Of a DNA stretch of 25,570 bases, positions 8,110 through 15,377 are shown in pieces. Within the stretch, counting starts at the first letter, position 1. Every line of letters starts with the position of its first letter. The notes beneath the pieces are model-generated. The model had not been told where the DNA came from and made no database searches. It saw only the letters and a program-made list of their open reading frames with translations. The translations under genes and the position numbers were made by a program. Origin of the DNA: JANXSF01 sp043755435 (GTDB taxonomy: Bacteria > Acidobacteriota > Terriglobia > Bryobacterales > Bryobacteraceae); contig JAYUSZ010000275.1 in assembly GCA_043755435.1 (NCBI GenBank), forward strand, positions 1-25,570, written 5' to 3'.

Positions 8110-8739
8110 ATGGACGAATCCAACCCCCCGGTGCCCGTCGTAGCAATGAATCGAGAGGTTTCCAATCAGAACGTGCAGTGGAGAGACCAAATTACAAGAA
8201 TTGCGGCTGGCGATGAAAATGCGCTAGCGGAACTTTACGATTCATCAAGCCGCCTTGTGTATAGTTTGGCGCTACGAATCCTATCGAATCCAACTGATGC
8301 AGAAGAAGTCGCGTTAGACGTATACACTCAAGTTTGGAAAAATGCGAATCGATTCGAATCGCAACGCGGCAGTGTAATGGCATGGCTGGTAACCATCACT
8401 CGGAGCCGGGCCATTGATCGGATGCGTTCTCAAAAGAACCACAGTTTAACGTCTTCCGGTGAAAAAGACTTAGCTGAAATTGCAACAACGATGGCGACGC
8501 CCGAATCCCAATCGCTTGAAAAAGAATCCGTCCGATATGTAAGGCGAGCCCTTGAGGACTTGCCCACCGAGCAGCGGGAAGCAATTCTGCTGTCCTTTTT
8601 TAACGGCTTGAGCCACCCCGAAGTTGCCGACCAATTGGGAATCCCCCTTGGTACAGTAAAAACAAGAATCAGGTTAGGAATGTCAAAACTAAGAGAATCG
8701 CTAATGGTATTGCGAATGGAAGCAAGGAGGGCAAGTTGA
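8110..8739 (+). CDS. ECF-type RNA polymerase sigma factor
   Basis: This 209-residue protein has region 2 at about 39-108 (AELYDSSSRLVYSLALRI, then a DAEEVALDVYTQVWK helix and WLVTITRSRAIDRMRS) and region 4 at about 143-200 (LPTEQREAILLSFFNGLSHPEVADQLGIP with TVKTRIRLGMSKLRE, the helix-turn-helix). Regions 1.1 and 3 are absent, as in ECF factors, and the overall look is SigK-like. It should direct RNA polymerase to a small regulon, probably including its own promoter. ATG 8110 starts MDESNPPVP and has only a distant AAAGAG before it; ATG 8146 is an alternative. The frame is open far upstream over the ThuA gene, but that stretch is antisense. The stop overlaps the start of the anti-sigma gene. 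Confidence 0.92.
   Translation: MDESNPPVPVVAMNREVSNQNVQWRDQITRIAAGDENALAELYDSSSRLVYSLALRILSNPTDAEEVALDVYTQVWKNANRFESQRGSVMAWLVTITRSRAIDRMRSQKNHSLTSSGEKDLAEIATTMATPESQSLEKESVRYVRRALEDLPTEQREAILLSFFNGLSHPEVADQLGIPLGTVKTRIRLGMSKLRESLMVLRMEARRAS
8724..8730 (+). promoter_or_regulatory. Shine-Dalgarno of the anti-sigma gene, inside the sigma gene
   Basis: AAGGAGG lies 8 bases before ATG 8739 and within the last codons of the sigma factor. It is the strongest ribosome binding site noticed in this region and selects ATG 8739 over the TTG three bases earlier. Together with the TGATG stop/start overlap it suggests that sigma and anti-sigma factor are made in a coupled ratio. Confidence 0.7.
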
Positions 8740-9347
8740 TGAGCGACCTCCCCGATTTCGATCCCATTCACGATAAAGCTCTGCTGGCCAGTTTTGGGCT
8801 GCTGGATTCCGGAGAGGAAAAGGAACTGCATCGGCTTGCTGAGCAAGGAGAGCCGCAAGCTTTAGCAGAGATGACAATTTACCGGGAAGTGCTGGCGCAA
8901 GTGGCGCAGACAATTCCTGAATATACTCCGCCCGCGAGTTTGAAGGATAGGCTGATGGCCCGCGTGAGGGGACAGAATAAGAAATTGAGACCAGGCTGGC
9001 AGACGCATGAGCCAGGGTTTGATTATGTTTTGAGTGGCCAGGGGCTGTGGCAGGATACTCCTTTTCCCGGCGTGCAGTTCCAGGTTTTGCACTATAACGA
9101 AAAGGCTGATTTGCTAACTCAATTGGTTCGGCTTGCACCGGGTGCAAGATTTCCTGCTCATCGGCATGGTGCAGCGGAACAGTGTTTGGTGTTGGAAGGA
9201 ATTGTTTCTCTCGGCACACTAAAACTTCGGCCTGGAGATTTCAACCTTGCGGCGGCGAATACGGTTCACAACGAGACTACAACCGAGGAAGGGTGCGTAC
9301 TGTTAATTGTCAGCAATCCTCACGACGAAGTTGAGGCGCTAGATTAA
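8739..9347 (+). CDS. Cupin-domain anti-sigma factor
   Basis: This 202-residue protein probably binds and silences the ECF sigma factor encoded just upstream (TGATG overlap). The N-terminal part (about 8-78: ALLASFGLLDSGEEKELHRL, later TPPASLKDRLMARV) resembles the RskA/anti-sigma-K N-domain. It lacks the H-x3-C-x2-C zinc motif of ChrR-type factors and has no cysteine at all. The C-terminal part is a cupin: GARFPAHRHGAAEQCLVLEG fits G-x5-H-x-H-x3-E-x6-G exactly (His141, His143, Glu147), and His177 in NTVHNE supplies the fourth likely metal ligand. No membrane segment is present, so it is a soluble sensor, probably of a redox or small-molecule signal. Its stop codon overlaps that of the convergent ltaE. 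Confidence 0.85.
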   Translation: MSDLPDFDPIHDKALLASFGLLDSGEEKELHRLAEQGEPQALAEMTIYREVLAQVAQTIPEYTPPASLKDRLMARVRGQNKKLRPGWQTHEPGFDYVLSGQGLWQDTPFPGVQFQVLHYNEKADLLTQLVRLAPGARFPAHRHGAAEQCLVLEGIVSLGTLKLRPGDFNLAAANTVHNETTTEEGCVLLIVSNPHDEVEALD

Positions 9348-10369
9348 GCCACGAATAGCTTTCGGATTGCGGCTGCGACGGTCTCAATGTTTTCTCGGGA
9401 CACGTCAAGGTGCGTGACGAACCTTGCCTTAGTTGGGGAGATGGGGTTTAACAAGATTCCATTCCCCTTCATGGCTTCGCAAAACTCGGATGCTGTGTAA
9501 CGGCTGGCTTCGAAATCGGCAATTACAATATTGGTCTCCACAGGACCTTCAACTATTACACCTGAACATTCCGCCAATGCTGCCCCCAACATTTGTGCAT
9601 GCAGGTGATCTTGGGGTAATCGGGCGGGCATTTCCTCAAGGGAAATGAGTCCTGCCGCAGCTAGAATTCCTGCTTGCCGCATGCCTCCTCCCAGCCGTTT
9701 GCGAAGCAAGCGTCCACGATCCATATCCTGTTTGGTTCCTGCCAGCATTGATCCTACTGGAGCTCCGAGACCTTTGGACAAACAGAACATTACCGAATCT
9801 ACTGGCGCCACTATTTCTTTAACGGGGCATCCTAGTGCCGCTGCGGCATTGAAAACTCGCGCCCCATCCATGTGGATTTTCAAGCCATGGGAATGCGCAC
9901 CAGCTGCAATCGCCTTGATCGTTTCTAGCGGATATACTGACCCGCCGGCCATGTTGTGGGAATTTTCAATTTCAATCAATCCGGTGGGTGCCCAGTGAGG
10001 ACCCAGTGGGCGGATCTCTTTTTTAATTTGTTTCCAGGAGAGCAGTCCGCGATCACCAACAATAGGCCGGGCAACGCAGCCTGCAAACCAGGCCATCATG
10101 GAAAGTTCGTAATTAAAAATGTGCGCACGCGATTCGCAAATTACTTCCTGCCCGTGGGAAGTGTGCAGCTTGATCGCAATGGTGTTGCCCATGGTGCCGG
10201 TGGGCAGAAACAACGCCGCTTCCTTCCCCATGATTGCAGCGGCCCTTTGTTCCAATTTATTTATGGTGGGGTCTTCGCCGTAAACGTCATCCCCCACTTC
10301 AGCTTCGGCCATGGCCCGTCGCATTGCCGGGCTGGGCTTGGTAAGAGTATCACTGCGAAGATCAATCAT
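9344..10369 (-). CDS. ltaE: Low-specificity L-threonine aldolase
   Basis: This 341-residue PLP enzyme of fold type I cleaves L-threonine or L-allo-threonine to glycine and acetaldehyde. Visible landmarks are the N-terminal MIDLRSDTLTKPSPAMR, GDDVYGEDPT (26-35), LFLPTGTMGN (53-62), MDGARVFNAA with the PLP-binding Asp, and the Schiff-base lysine Lys199 in FCLSKGLGAPVGS. Length and order are those of the bacterial family. Its ATG overlaps the hemW stop as ATGA (10369-10366), so it is the last gene of the operon that starts with the Fe-S oxidoreductase. Its role beside Fe-S and haem genes is unclear; glycine supply is one possibility. Confidence 0.93.
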   Translation of the reverse strand: MIDLRSDTLTKPSPAMRRAMAEAEVGDDVYGEDPTINKLEQRAAAIMGKEAALFLPTGTMGNTIAIKLHTSHGQEVICESRAHIFNYELSMMAWFAGCVARPIVGDRGLLSWKQIKKEIRPLGPHWAPTGLIEIENSHNMAGGSVYPLETIKAIAAGAHSHGLKIHMDGARVFNAAAALGCPVKEIVAPVDSVMFCLSKGLGAPVGSMLAGTKQDMDRGRLLRKRLGGGMRQAGILAAAGLISLEEMPARLPQDHLHAQMLGAALAECSGVIVEGPVETNIVIADFEASRYTASEFCEAMKGNGILLNPISPTKARFVTHLDVSRENIETVAAAIRKLFVA

Positions 10370-11463
10370 ACGTTCACGAACTCCTCAAATACTTCGTTCG
10401 AAAGTAGCACTCCCTGGGAGGTTAGGCGCAAGCGTGAGCCTTGCCGTTCCAGCAATCCAGCATCAAGAAAACGATCAAACTGTTTTTTAAATTGCCGCCA
10501 CTCAGCAGGTGTTGGTTCAACACCTTCGCTTAATCTGAGGCCAACAAAGAAACGTTCCTCACCGGGAACCGCAGCCGTTGATTCGGCTACTGGCGACTTA
10601 CCATTTTCGAGGTGATCTAAATAGAGTGCCACCGATTCCACATTCTGCCAACGGCGGCCTTGATCCAGCGAATGGGCATCGGCGCCGAATCCAATGTAAG
10701 GATCCAAGTGCCAGTACTTCAAATTATGCAGCGACTCGCAGCCCGGTCTGGCGAAATTGGAAATCTCATAACGTGGAATGCCCATTTGCTGTAAACGTTC
10801 CACTGCGAATTCGTAATACTCGGCAACAGCGTCAGCAGTTGGAACGCCGCCTGCACCATAGCGCGATCCGCCTTGCAGGATTTCCAAACCCAATCGGCTG
10901 TCTTCATCAACCTCAAACATGTAGACAGACACATGAGGTGCTTCCAACTTTTCCACCCAATCGAGGGATTGCTTAAAGGAATCGAGGGATTGCCCAGCCA
11001 AGCCGGCGATCAGGTCGATGTTGAAGGAATGAATGCCTTCGGAGCGCAGCGCAGCAATATCGCTAGCTACAATTTCAGGCGAGTGCTTTCGACCGGTGCG
11101 AGCAATTTCCAAAGGCACAAAACTTTGAACACCAAGACTTACGCGGTTGATGCCAGCCTTGAGCCATCCACGAATCGCTTCAACGCTGAATGAACCTGGA
11201 GCGGCTTCCATGGTTGCCTCTTTCCATGGAGACCCGGGAACTGTGGTTAGCAAATCGGCAAGTGCATCGGGAGGAACTAAGCTTGGAGTTCCGCCTCCAA
11301 GAAAAACGGTGTCGGGTGTCCACTGCCAATTGTGTGCTTTGATCTCACTTCGCATTGCGGCCAAGTAACGCGGCGACAAAGCTTGCGGCAACACGTCGGA
11401 AGCGAAATTACAGTAGGTACACTTTTGGGCGCAAAACGGGTAAGAAAGGTAGACGCCGGGCAC
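10366..11463 (-). CDS. hemW: HemW-type radical SAM haem chaperone
   Basis: This 365-residue radical SAM protein has the HemW cysteine motif CAQKCTYCNF (Cys11, Cys15, Cys18), in which Phe20 replaces the fourth Cys typical of true coproporphyrinogen dehydrogenase HemN. It also has GGGTPS for SAM binding, GVQSF, and a C-terminal winged-helix part. HemW inserts haem into membrane respiratory proteins. The frame is open to ATG 11511, which would overlap the frataxin gene by 47 bases. I chose GTG 11463-11461, one base after the frataxin stop, because it gives the family start MPGVYLSYPFC. Older annotations call this family oxygen-independent coproporphyrinogen III oxidase. Confidence 0.9.
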   Translation of the reverse strand: MPGVYLSYPFCAQKCTYCNFASDVLPQALSPRYLAAMRSEIKAHNWQWTPDTVFLGGGTPSLVPPDALADLLTTVPGSPWKEATMEAAPGSFSVEAIRGWLKAGINRVSLGVQSFVPLEIARTGRKHSPEIVASDIAALRSEGIHSFNIDLIAGLAGQSLDSFKQSLDWVEKLEAPHVSVYMFEVDEDSRLGLEILQGGSRYGAGGVPTADAVAEYYEFAVERLQQMGIPRYEISNFARPGCESLHNLKYWHLDPYIGFGADAHSLDQGRRWQNVESVALYLDHLENGKSPVAESTAAVPGEERFFVGLRLSEGVEPTPAEWRQFKKQFDRFLDAGLLERQGSRLRLTSQGVLLSNEVFEEFVNV

Positions 11464-11464
11464 G

Positions 11465-11794
11465 CTACAGCGATACCTCTTCTTCCAGTTGTTGACTGAT
11501 ATGAGCAGCAATAAGTTGTTTCAAATCCTGACCCGAATCGGGGAGCACAAAACTATGGCGCACCGGATGCCAATCCAGTTTGAAGCTCCGCAGGTGGGCC
11601 GAAACCCAGATTTGCCGGACAGGCGAATTGGGGCTTACGACGAATTTCGTTGGCGGGTCTTCAAACTCAACGGTAAGCACACCGTTGTTCATATCAGCTT
11701 CAAAATCGAAACGCTCAGCCGCAGCATTCAGTTGCTTTGAAAGTTTGGTCAAGGCCTCTTCAGCCAAGGTTTGGAATTGCTGCTCGTCGAGCAT
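11465..11794 (-). CDS. cyaY: Frataxin-like iron donor protein CyaY
   Basis: This 109-residue protein matches frataxin in length and layout: an acidic N-terminal helix (LDEQQFQTLAEEALTKL), the strand GVLTVEF (38-44), TKFVVSPNSP, the hallmark QIWVSA (61-66), then FKLDW (71-75) and a C-terminal helix. Frataxins regulate or supply iron for Fe-S cluster assembly. ATG 11794 was chosen over an in-frame ATG at 11857 because the latter would overlap the upstream gene and add residues that do not belong to the fold. It starts 13 bases after the Fe-S oxidoreductase stop and ends one base before hemW. Bacterial frataxins are best known from Proteobacteria, so its presence here is worth noting. Confidence 0.82.
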   Translation of the reverse strand: MLDEQQFQTLAEEALTKLSKQLNAAAERFDFEADMNNGVLTVEFEDPPTKFVVSPNSPVRQIWVSAHLRSFKLDWHPVRHSFVLPDSGQDLKQLIAAHISQQLEEEVSL

Positions 11795-11807
11795 GGATGC
11801 TTTCAGT

Positions 11808-13667
11808 CTAGCGCGTCGCCGCACTTTCACGGATTGAAGCGGCGGCAATCTGAGCAATATCCAGCAACTGCGGCGGAGAGGAGCTTACTTTATCCAGCGC
11901 GTCACGGAACATGGTGTTGCAAAATGGGCAGGCGGCCGCCACAATGTCAGCACCAGTATCAACAAGTTCCTTCGCTCGGGTGTGACTAACTCTAGCCCCG
12001 GTTTCTTCTCCAAGGAACGCCAAGCCACCACCTGCTCCACAACAAAAACTCCGGCCGTGATTTCTTGGTGCCTCCACTACATTGCCAGCTTGAGCGGCAA
12101 CGGTGCGGGGCTCATCGTAGATTTCCTGATATCGTCCCAAGTAGCAAGGATCGTGGTAGACAACCGTTTTTCCAGAAGGCAGCTGTGGGGTGTCTTCTTT
12201 CCATTTCGCTAACACTTGGCTATGATGTTCAATGTGAATATTGACACCGAACTCTTTGTAATCCTCTCCCAGAGTGCGTACGCAGTGTGGGCAGATTGAG
12301 AGCATTTTGCTTGCGGCACCCACTGCATTGATTTGTTCCAGGTTCTGTTCAGCGAGGGTTTGAAACAATAGATCGTTTCCCAGTCTTCGGGCTGAATCTC
12401 CAGAGCAACGTTCCTTCTTCAGCACGCCGAAGCTGGTTCCGCGATGCCGCAGCACCTCCACCAATGACGAAACAATCTCGCGCCCCTGTGGATCGTAACT
12501 GCCCATGCAACCCATCCACAGGCAATATTCCTGAGTGCCGTCGAACAATGGCAATTCCAGCTTCTGAATAAACTTATCCCGCTCGCTGGACGAAAAACCC
12601 AACGGGTTTCCGTTGCGTTCTAAATTCAGAAATAGTTTTGTGCCGTAGCTATCTTCGTAGGTGCCCGTGTTTACGGCACCGCGGCGCAGGCCGATGATTA
12701 TGGGTAAATGTTCAATCCCCAGAGGACATAGAAATTCGCAAGCGCCGCAGGTGGTGCATTGAAACGCGTCTTCCATTGCAAGGTGTTTCCCTAGCAGAGG
12801 TTCTTCACTAGCTGGGCCGAACTCATTCAAGTAAGCGCGGGCACCAAGAATAATTTCCTTGGGGTTGAGACTCTTGCCGGTATTGTTGGCAGGGCAATGT
12901 TCTGTGCATCGACCGCATTCTACGCAAGAGAATGCTTGCAGAGATACCAACTGCGTAAGATCTTTACCCGTGACTATACCAAAATCCTCGTCGCCAACCA
13001 GTGGCGGAATTGCGCTGAACTTCCCGCGAGACAGGAAAACGGAAAGTGGACTCAATAGCAAATGCATGTGCTTGGTGTGAGGAATCAGCGGCATGAAAAT
13101 GAGCAGGGCCGCTGTGTGAATCCACCAAATTACTTTGTATTCCAGGCCTTTTGGTTCCAGGTAGTAATCAGCCAAATAGCTGGCCATCAGGGTGAAAATC
13201 AACAGAGCGATTCCCACTGATTCCAAACTCAGGTCTCCCAGCCAACGGGGCTGAATGATGAGGCGGCGGAAAGCCAGCGTCAAAATGGAGACGCCGACCA
13301 CTACTCCAAACGCGGCGGCCAAACCAAAATAGAATCGTCCGAAGCCAGAATGAGGAGAGAGAAAACTCAGGCCCAACGGGGTGGCAAAATGATTCAGAGT
13401 CACTAAAGCAAATGCACAGAAGCCCCAAAAAACAAAGGCGTGCGCCAAGCCTGGCAACGGGCGGTGGCGAATCACTTTCGATTGGCACAGTACTTCCAGA
13501 ATGAAATCCCAGATCCGCTTAGCCAATGGATGGAGCGTGAAATTCGGATCCTTCTTAGAAGCTAAGATGATTTTCAAAATCCGAGATGCGCGCATTGCAA
13601 AACCAGCGGAGCTAGCGCTGAGCAGCATCAGGAAGACAGCCAGTTCCATGCTTGAAAATGAAGTCAT
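11808..13667 (-). CDS. Membrane heterodisulfide-reductase-like Fe-S oxidoreductase (FadF/EMO type)
   Basis: This 619-residue protein joins a NarI-like membrane part to a soluble HdrD-like part. About five hydrophobic segments lie at 5-24, 73-95, 111-133, 150-168 and 178-196, with histidines (76, 93, 184, 197, 200, 202) that could bind haem b. Two [4Fe-4S] motifs follow: CVECGRCTEHC (248-258) and CTTCGACEFLC (304-314). Two CCG-type repeats come next, with Cys382/387, Cys421 and Cys459/462, then Cys508, Cys542/543 and Cys580/583. B. subtilis FadF and the EMO enzymes have this build and pass electrons from ETF to menaquinone during acyl-CoA oxidation, which fits the nearby fadNAE operon. ATG 13667 has an AGGGGGA Shine-Dalgarno. 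The gene leads an operon with cyaY, hemW and ltaE. The exact electron donor is inferred. Confidence 0.87.
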   Translation of the reverse strand: MTSFSSMELAVFLMLLSASSAGFAMRASRILKIILASKKDPNFTLHPLAKRIWDFILEVLCQSKVIRHRPLPGLAHAFVFWGFCAFALVTLNHFATPLGLSFLSPHSGFGRFYFGLAAAFGVVVGVSILTLAFRRLIIQPRWLGDLSLESVGIALLIFTLMASYLADYYLEPKGLEYKVIWWIHTAALLIFMPLIPHTKHMHLLLSPLSVFLSRGKFSAIPPLVGDEDFGIVTGKDLTQLVSLQAFSCVECGRCTEHCPANNTGKSLNPKEIILGARAYLNEFGPASEEPLLGKHLAMEDAFQCTTCGACEFLCPLGIEHLPIIIGLRRGAVNTGTYEDSYGTKLFLNLERNGNPLGFSSSERDKFIQKLELPLFDGTQEYCLWMGCMGSYDPQGREIVSSLVEVLRHRGTSFGVLKKERCSGDSARRLGNDLLFQTLAEQNLEQINAVGAASKMLSICPHCVRTLGEDYKEFGVNIHIEHHSQVLAKWKEDTPQLPSGKTVVYHDPCYLGRYQEIYDEPRTVAAQAGNVVEAPRNHGRSFCCGAGGGLAFLGEETGARVSHTRAKELVDTGADIVAAACPFCNTMFRDALDKVSSSPPQLLDIAQIAAASIRESAATR

Positions 13668-13698
13668 ATCGTCCCCCTACGATACAATGAAATCTACC

Positions 13699-13704
13699 AG
13701 GAGA
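13699..13704 (+). promoter_or_regulatory. Shine-Dalgarno fixing a TTG start
   Basis: AGGAGA ends 5 bases before TTG 13710. No ATG or GTG in the right frame precedes the Rossmann strand; the ATG at 13687 is in another frame and runs into TGA. The site therefore marks TTG as the start of the downstream epimerase-family gene. Confidence 0.65.
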
Positions 13705-13709
13705 AAACC

Positions 13710-14651
13710 TTGAAATTCCTTATTTCCGGTGCGGCAGGTTTTGTCGCCTCGCATTTGGTTGATCGTCTTTTGGCCGATGGGCATTTCATTGTTGGCCTGG
13801 ATAATTTTCTTACTGGCCATGAAAGGAACCTGGCGCATCTGTCCGGGCACGTGAACTTTCAATTCATCGAGTGCGACGTCACCAAAACGATTCCTAATCT
13901 TGGCCCTTTCGATACTGTGATTCATGCCGCTTCTCCAGCCAGTCCCAAGGATTATTTGGAGCACCCTTTGGAAACATTGGAAGTTGGTTCCACAGGTACC
14001 CGCAACACGTTGGATGTCGCATTGCGATATCAGGCGCGTTATTTGGTAACGTCCACTTCGGAATGTTACGGCGATCCACTGGAACATCCGCAACGGGAAA
14101 CCTATTGGGGCAACGTCAACCCTGTGGGTCCGCGCAGTTGCTACGACGAATCGAAACGTTACGCTGAAGCCATCACCATGGCCTACCATCGCAAACACGG
14201 AGTGCGCACCACAATTGCTCGCATCTTCAATACCTACGGTCCGCGGATGAAGCTGGATGATGGCCGTGTGGTGCCAGCATTTTTAGATCAAGCACTTCGC
14301 AATGAACCAATGACTGTGTTCGGCGATGGTACGCAGACGCGCAGTTTTTGCTACGTCAGTGATTTGGTGGAAGGGTTGTACCGCTTGTCGCAATCAGACG
14401 AGCGGTATCCGGTGAACTTAGGAAATCCACTTGAGTTGACGATGCTTCAGTTCGCGGAGGCTATCAAGAAATTGACTGGCGCTTCCTCTTCAATCACTCA
14501 TCAAGCTTTGCCGCAGGACGACCCGAAACGCCGGCGTCCAGACATCACCAAAGCCAGAACCATTCTTGGCTGGGAACCGCGTGTTTCTCTTGACGAAGGC
14601 CTAAGTCAGACCATCACGTACTTTCGCCCACTAGTCAGCGCAAAAGTCTAA
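13710..14651 (+). CDS. UDP-glucuronate decarboxylase-like SDR enzyme
   Basis: This 313-residue extended short-chain dehydrogenase has the NAD motif GAAGFVAS (7-14) at its N-terminus, STSE (115-118) and the catalytic pair Tyr145/Lys149 in CYDESKRYAE. HAASPASPKDY, NPVGPRSCYDESKRYAE and GPRMKLDDGRVVP are the pattern of UDP-xylose synthase, which converts UDP-glucuronate to UDP-xylose for polysaccharide synthesis. The usual third G-x-x-G residue is Val12-Ala13 here. The start is TTG 13710 with AGGAGA before it. It diverges from the Fe-S oxidoreductase operon across 42 bases and converges with the DtxR-type gene. A dTDP-glucose 4,6-dehydratase or other epimerase is less likely given these motifs. 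Confidence 0.85.
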   Translation: MKFLISGAAGFVASHLVDRLLADGHFIVGLDNFLTGHERNLAHLSGHVNFQFIECDVTKTIPNLGPFDTVIHAASPASPKDYLEHPLETLEVGSTGTRNTLDVALRYQARYLVTSTSECYGDPLEHPQRETYWGNVNPVGPRSCYDESKRYAEAITMAYHRKHGVRTTIARIFNTYGPRMKLDDGRVVPAFLDQALRNEPMTVFGDGTQTRSFCYVSDLVEGLYRLSQSDERYPVNLGNPLELTMLQFAEAIKKLTGASSSITHQALPQDDPKRRRPDITKARTILGWEPRVSLDEGLSQTITYFRPLVSAKV

Positions 14652-14667
14652 CGCAAGCTAGTAGCCT

Positions 14668-15324
14668 TCAGACGATTGTTGCCCAAACTTTCATTGCTGC
14701 GGCCTTGCCCAATGGCGTGGTCTTGCCATTGATGTTCATAGTGAGCGTATCGTCGTAATTAACAGCAGAAATATTTAGCACGGATCCGGGCCTGATGCCC
14801 AACCCATGAAGGTATTCCAGCAATTGACGATCCCGTTCGTAGACGCTAACAACCCTTGCTGGCTTGCCAATTGGAACTTCATGCAGAGGTAGAAATCCAC
14901 GCTGCCTGCGGGCGTCAGGAGTATCCAATTCACGTTGATTGCCATGTGGACAATCCGCTTCGCTTCCCAGTTTTTCCATCAGGCGGCGTTCGAACTCAGC
15001 AGAAACCGCATGCTCCAATTGCTCCGCCTCATCATGCACCATATACCATTCCATGCCAAAAACTTCGGATAGCATGCGCTCGATCAAATGGTGCCGATTC
15101 AGGATTCGGGTAGCAATTTCGCGGCCTTCAGAAGTAAGGCTAATGTGCCCTTCTTTTGCCACTTCAATTAGTCCATCACGCTTCAATCGCTTAATGGACA
15201 TCGTCACCGCCGGGGCCGATACTTTCAGCCAGCGGGCCAACGTGGCCGCAATAACAACCTCTCCTTCACTCTCAGCTTCAGCGATGGTTTTGAGGTAGTT
15301 CTCTTTAGAAATTGTGATCTTCAA
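14668..15324 (-). CDS. DtxR-family metal-dependent transcriptional regulator with FeoA domain
   Basis: This 218-residue repressor-type protein has an N-terminal winged helix (about 5-65, recognition region VSAPAVTMSIKRLKRDGL), a dimerisation and metal-binding domain (66-140), a CPHGN segment (125-129) and a C-terminal FeoA/SH3-like domain (about 145-218). Ligand positions compared by eye: His79, His97, Glu101, Glu104 and His105 are present. DtxR Cys102 is replaced by Glu101, as in manganese-sensing MntR, but the MntR Asp8/Glu11 positions are Asn9 and Lys12. The metal is therefore open. The start is TTG 15324; the first Met is too far inside. The gene is divergent from the M28 peptidase (53 bases), and its stop lies 16 bases from the convergent SDR gene. 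Confidence 0.9.
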   Translation of the reverse strand: MKITISKENYLKTIAEAESEGEVVIAATLARWLKVSAPAVTMSIKRLKRDGLIEVAKEGHISLTSEGREIATRILNRHHLIERMLSEVFGMEWYMVHDEAEQLEHAVSAEFERRLMEKLGSEADCPHGNQRELDTPDARRQRGFLPLHEVPIGKPARVVSVYERDRQLLEYLHGLGIRPGSVLNISAVNYDDTLTMNINGKTTPLGKAAAMKVWATIV

Positions 15325-15377
15325 CGGTTCTTTGAATTGTAACCCGGCTGGCCCCCTGCTATTCTCTGATTAACCCT

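Noticed and set aside
11464..11511. HemW start at ATG 11511
   Set aside because: It would overlap cyaY by 47 bases and add residues not in the family. GTG 11463 gives the usual N-terminus.
14652..14667. Terminator between the SDR gene and the DtxR-type gene
   Set aside because: Only 16 bases separate the genes, and no stem with a T run could be drawn.
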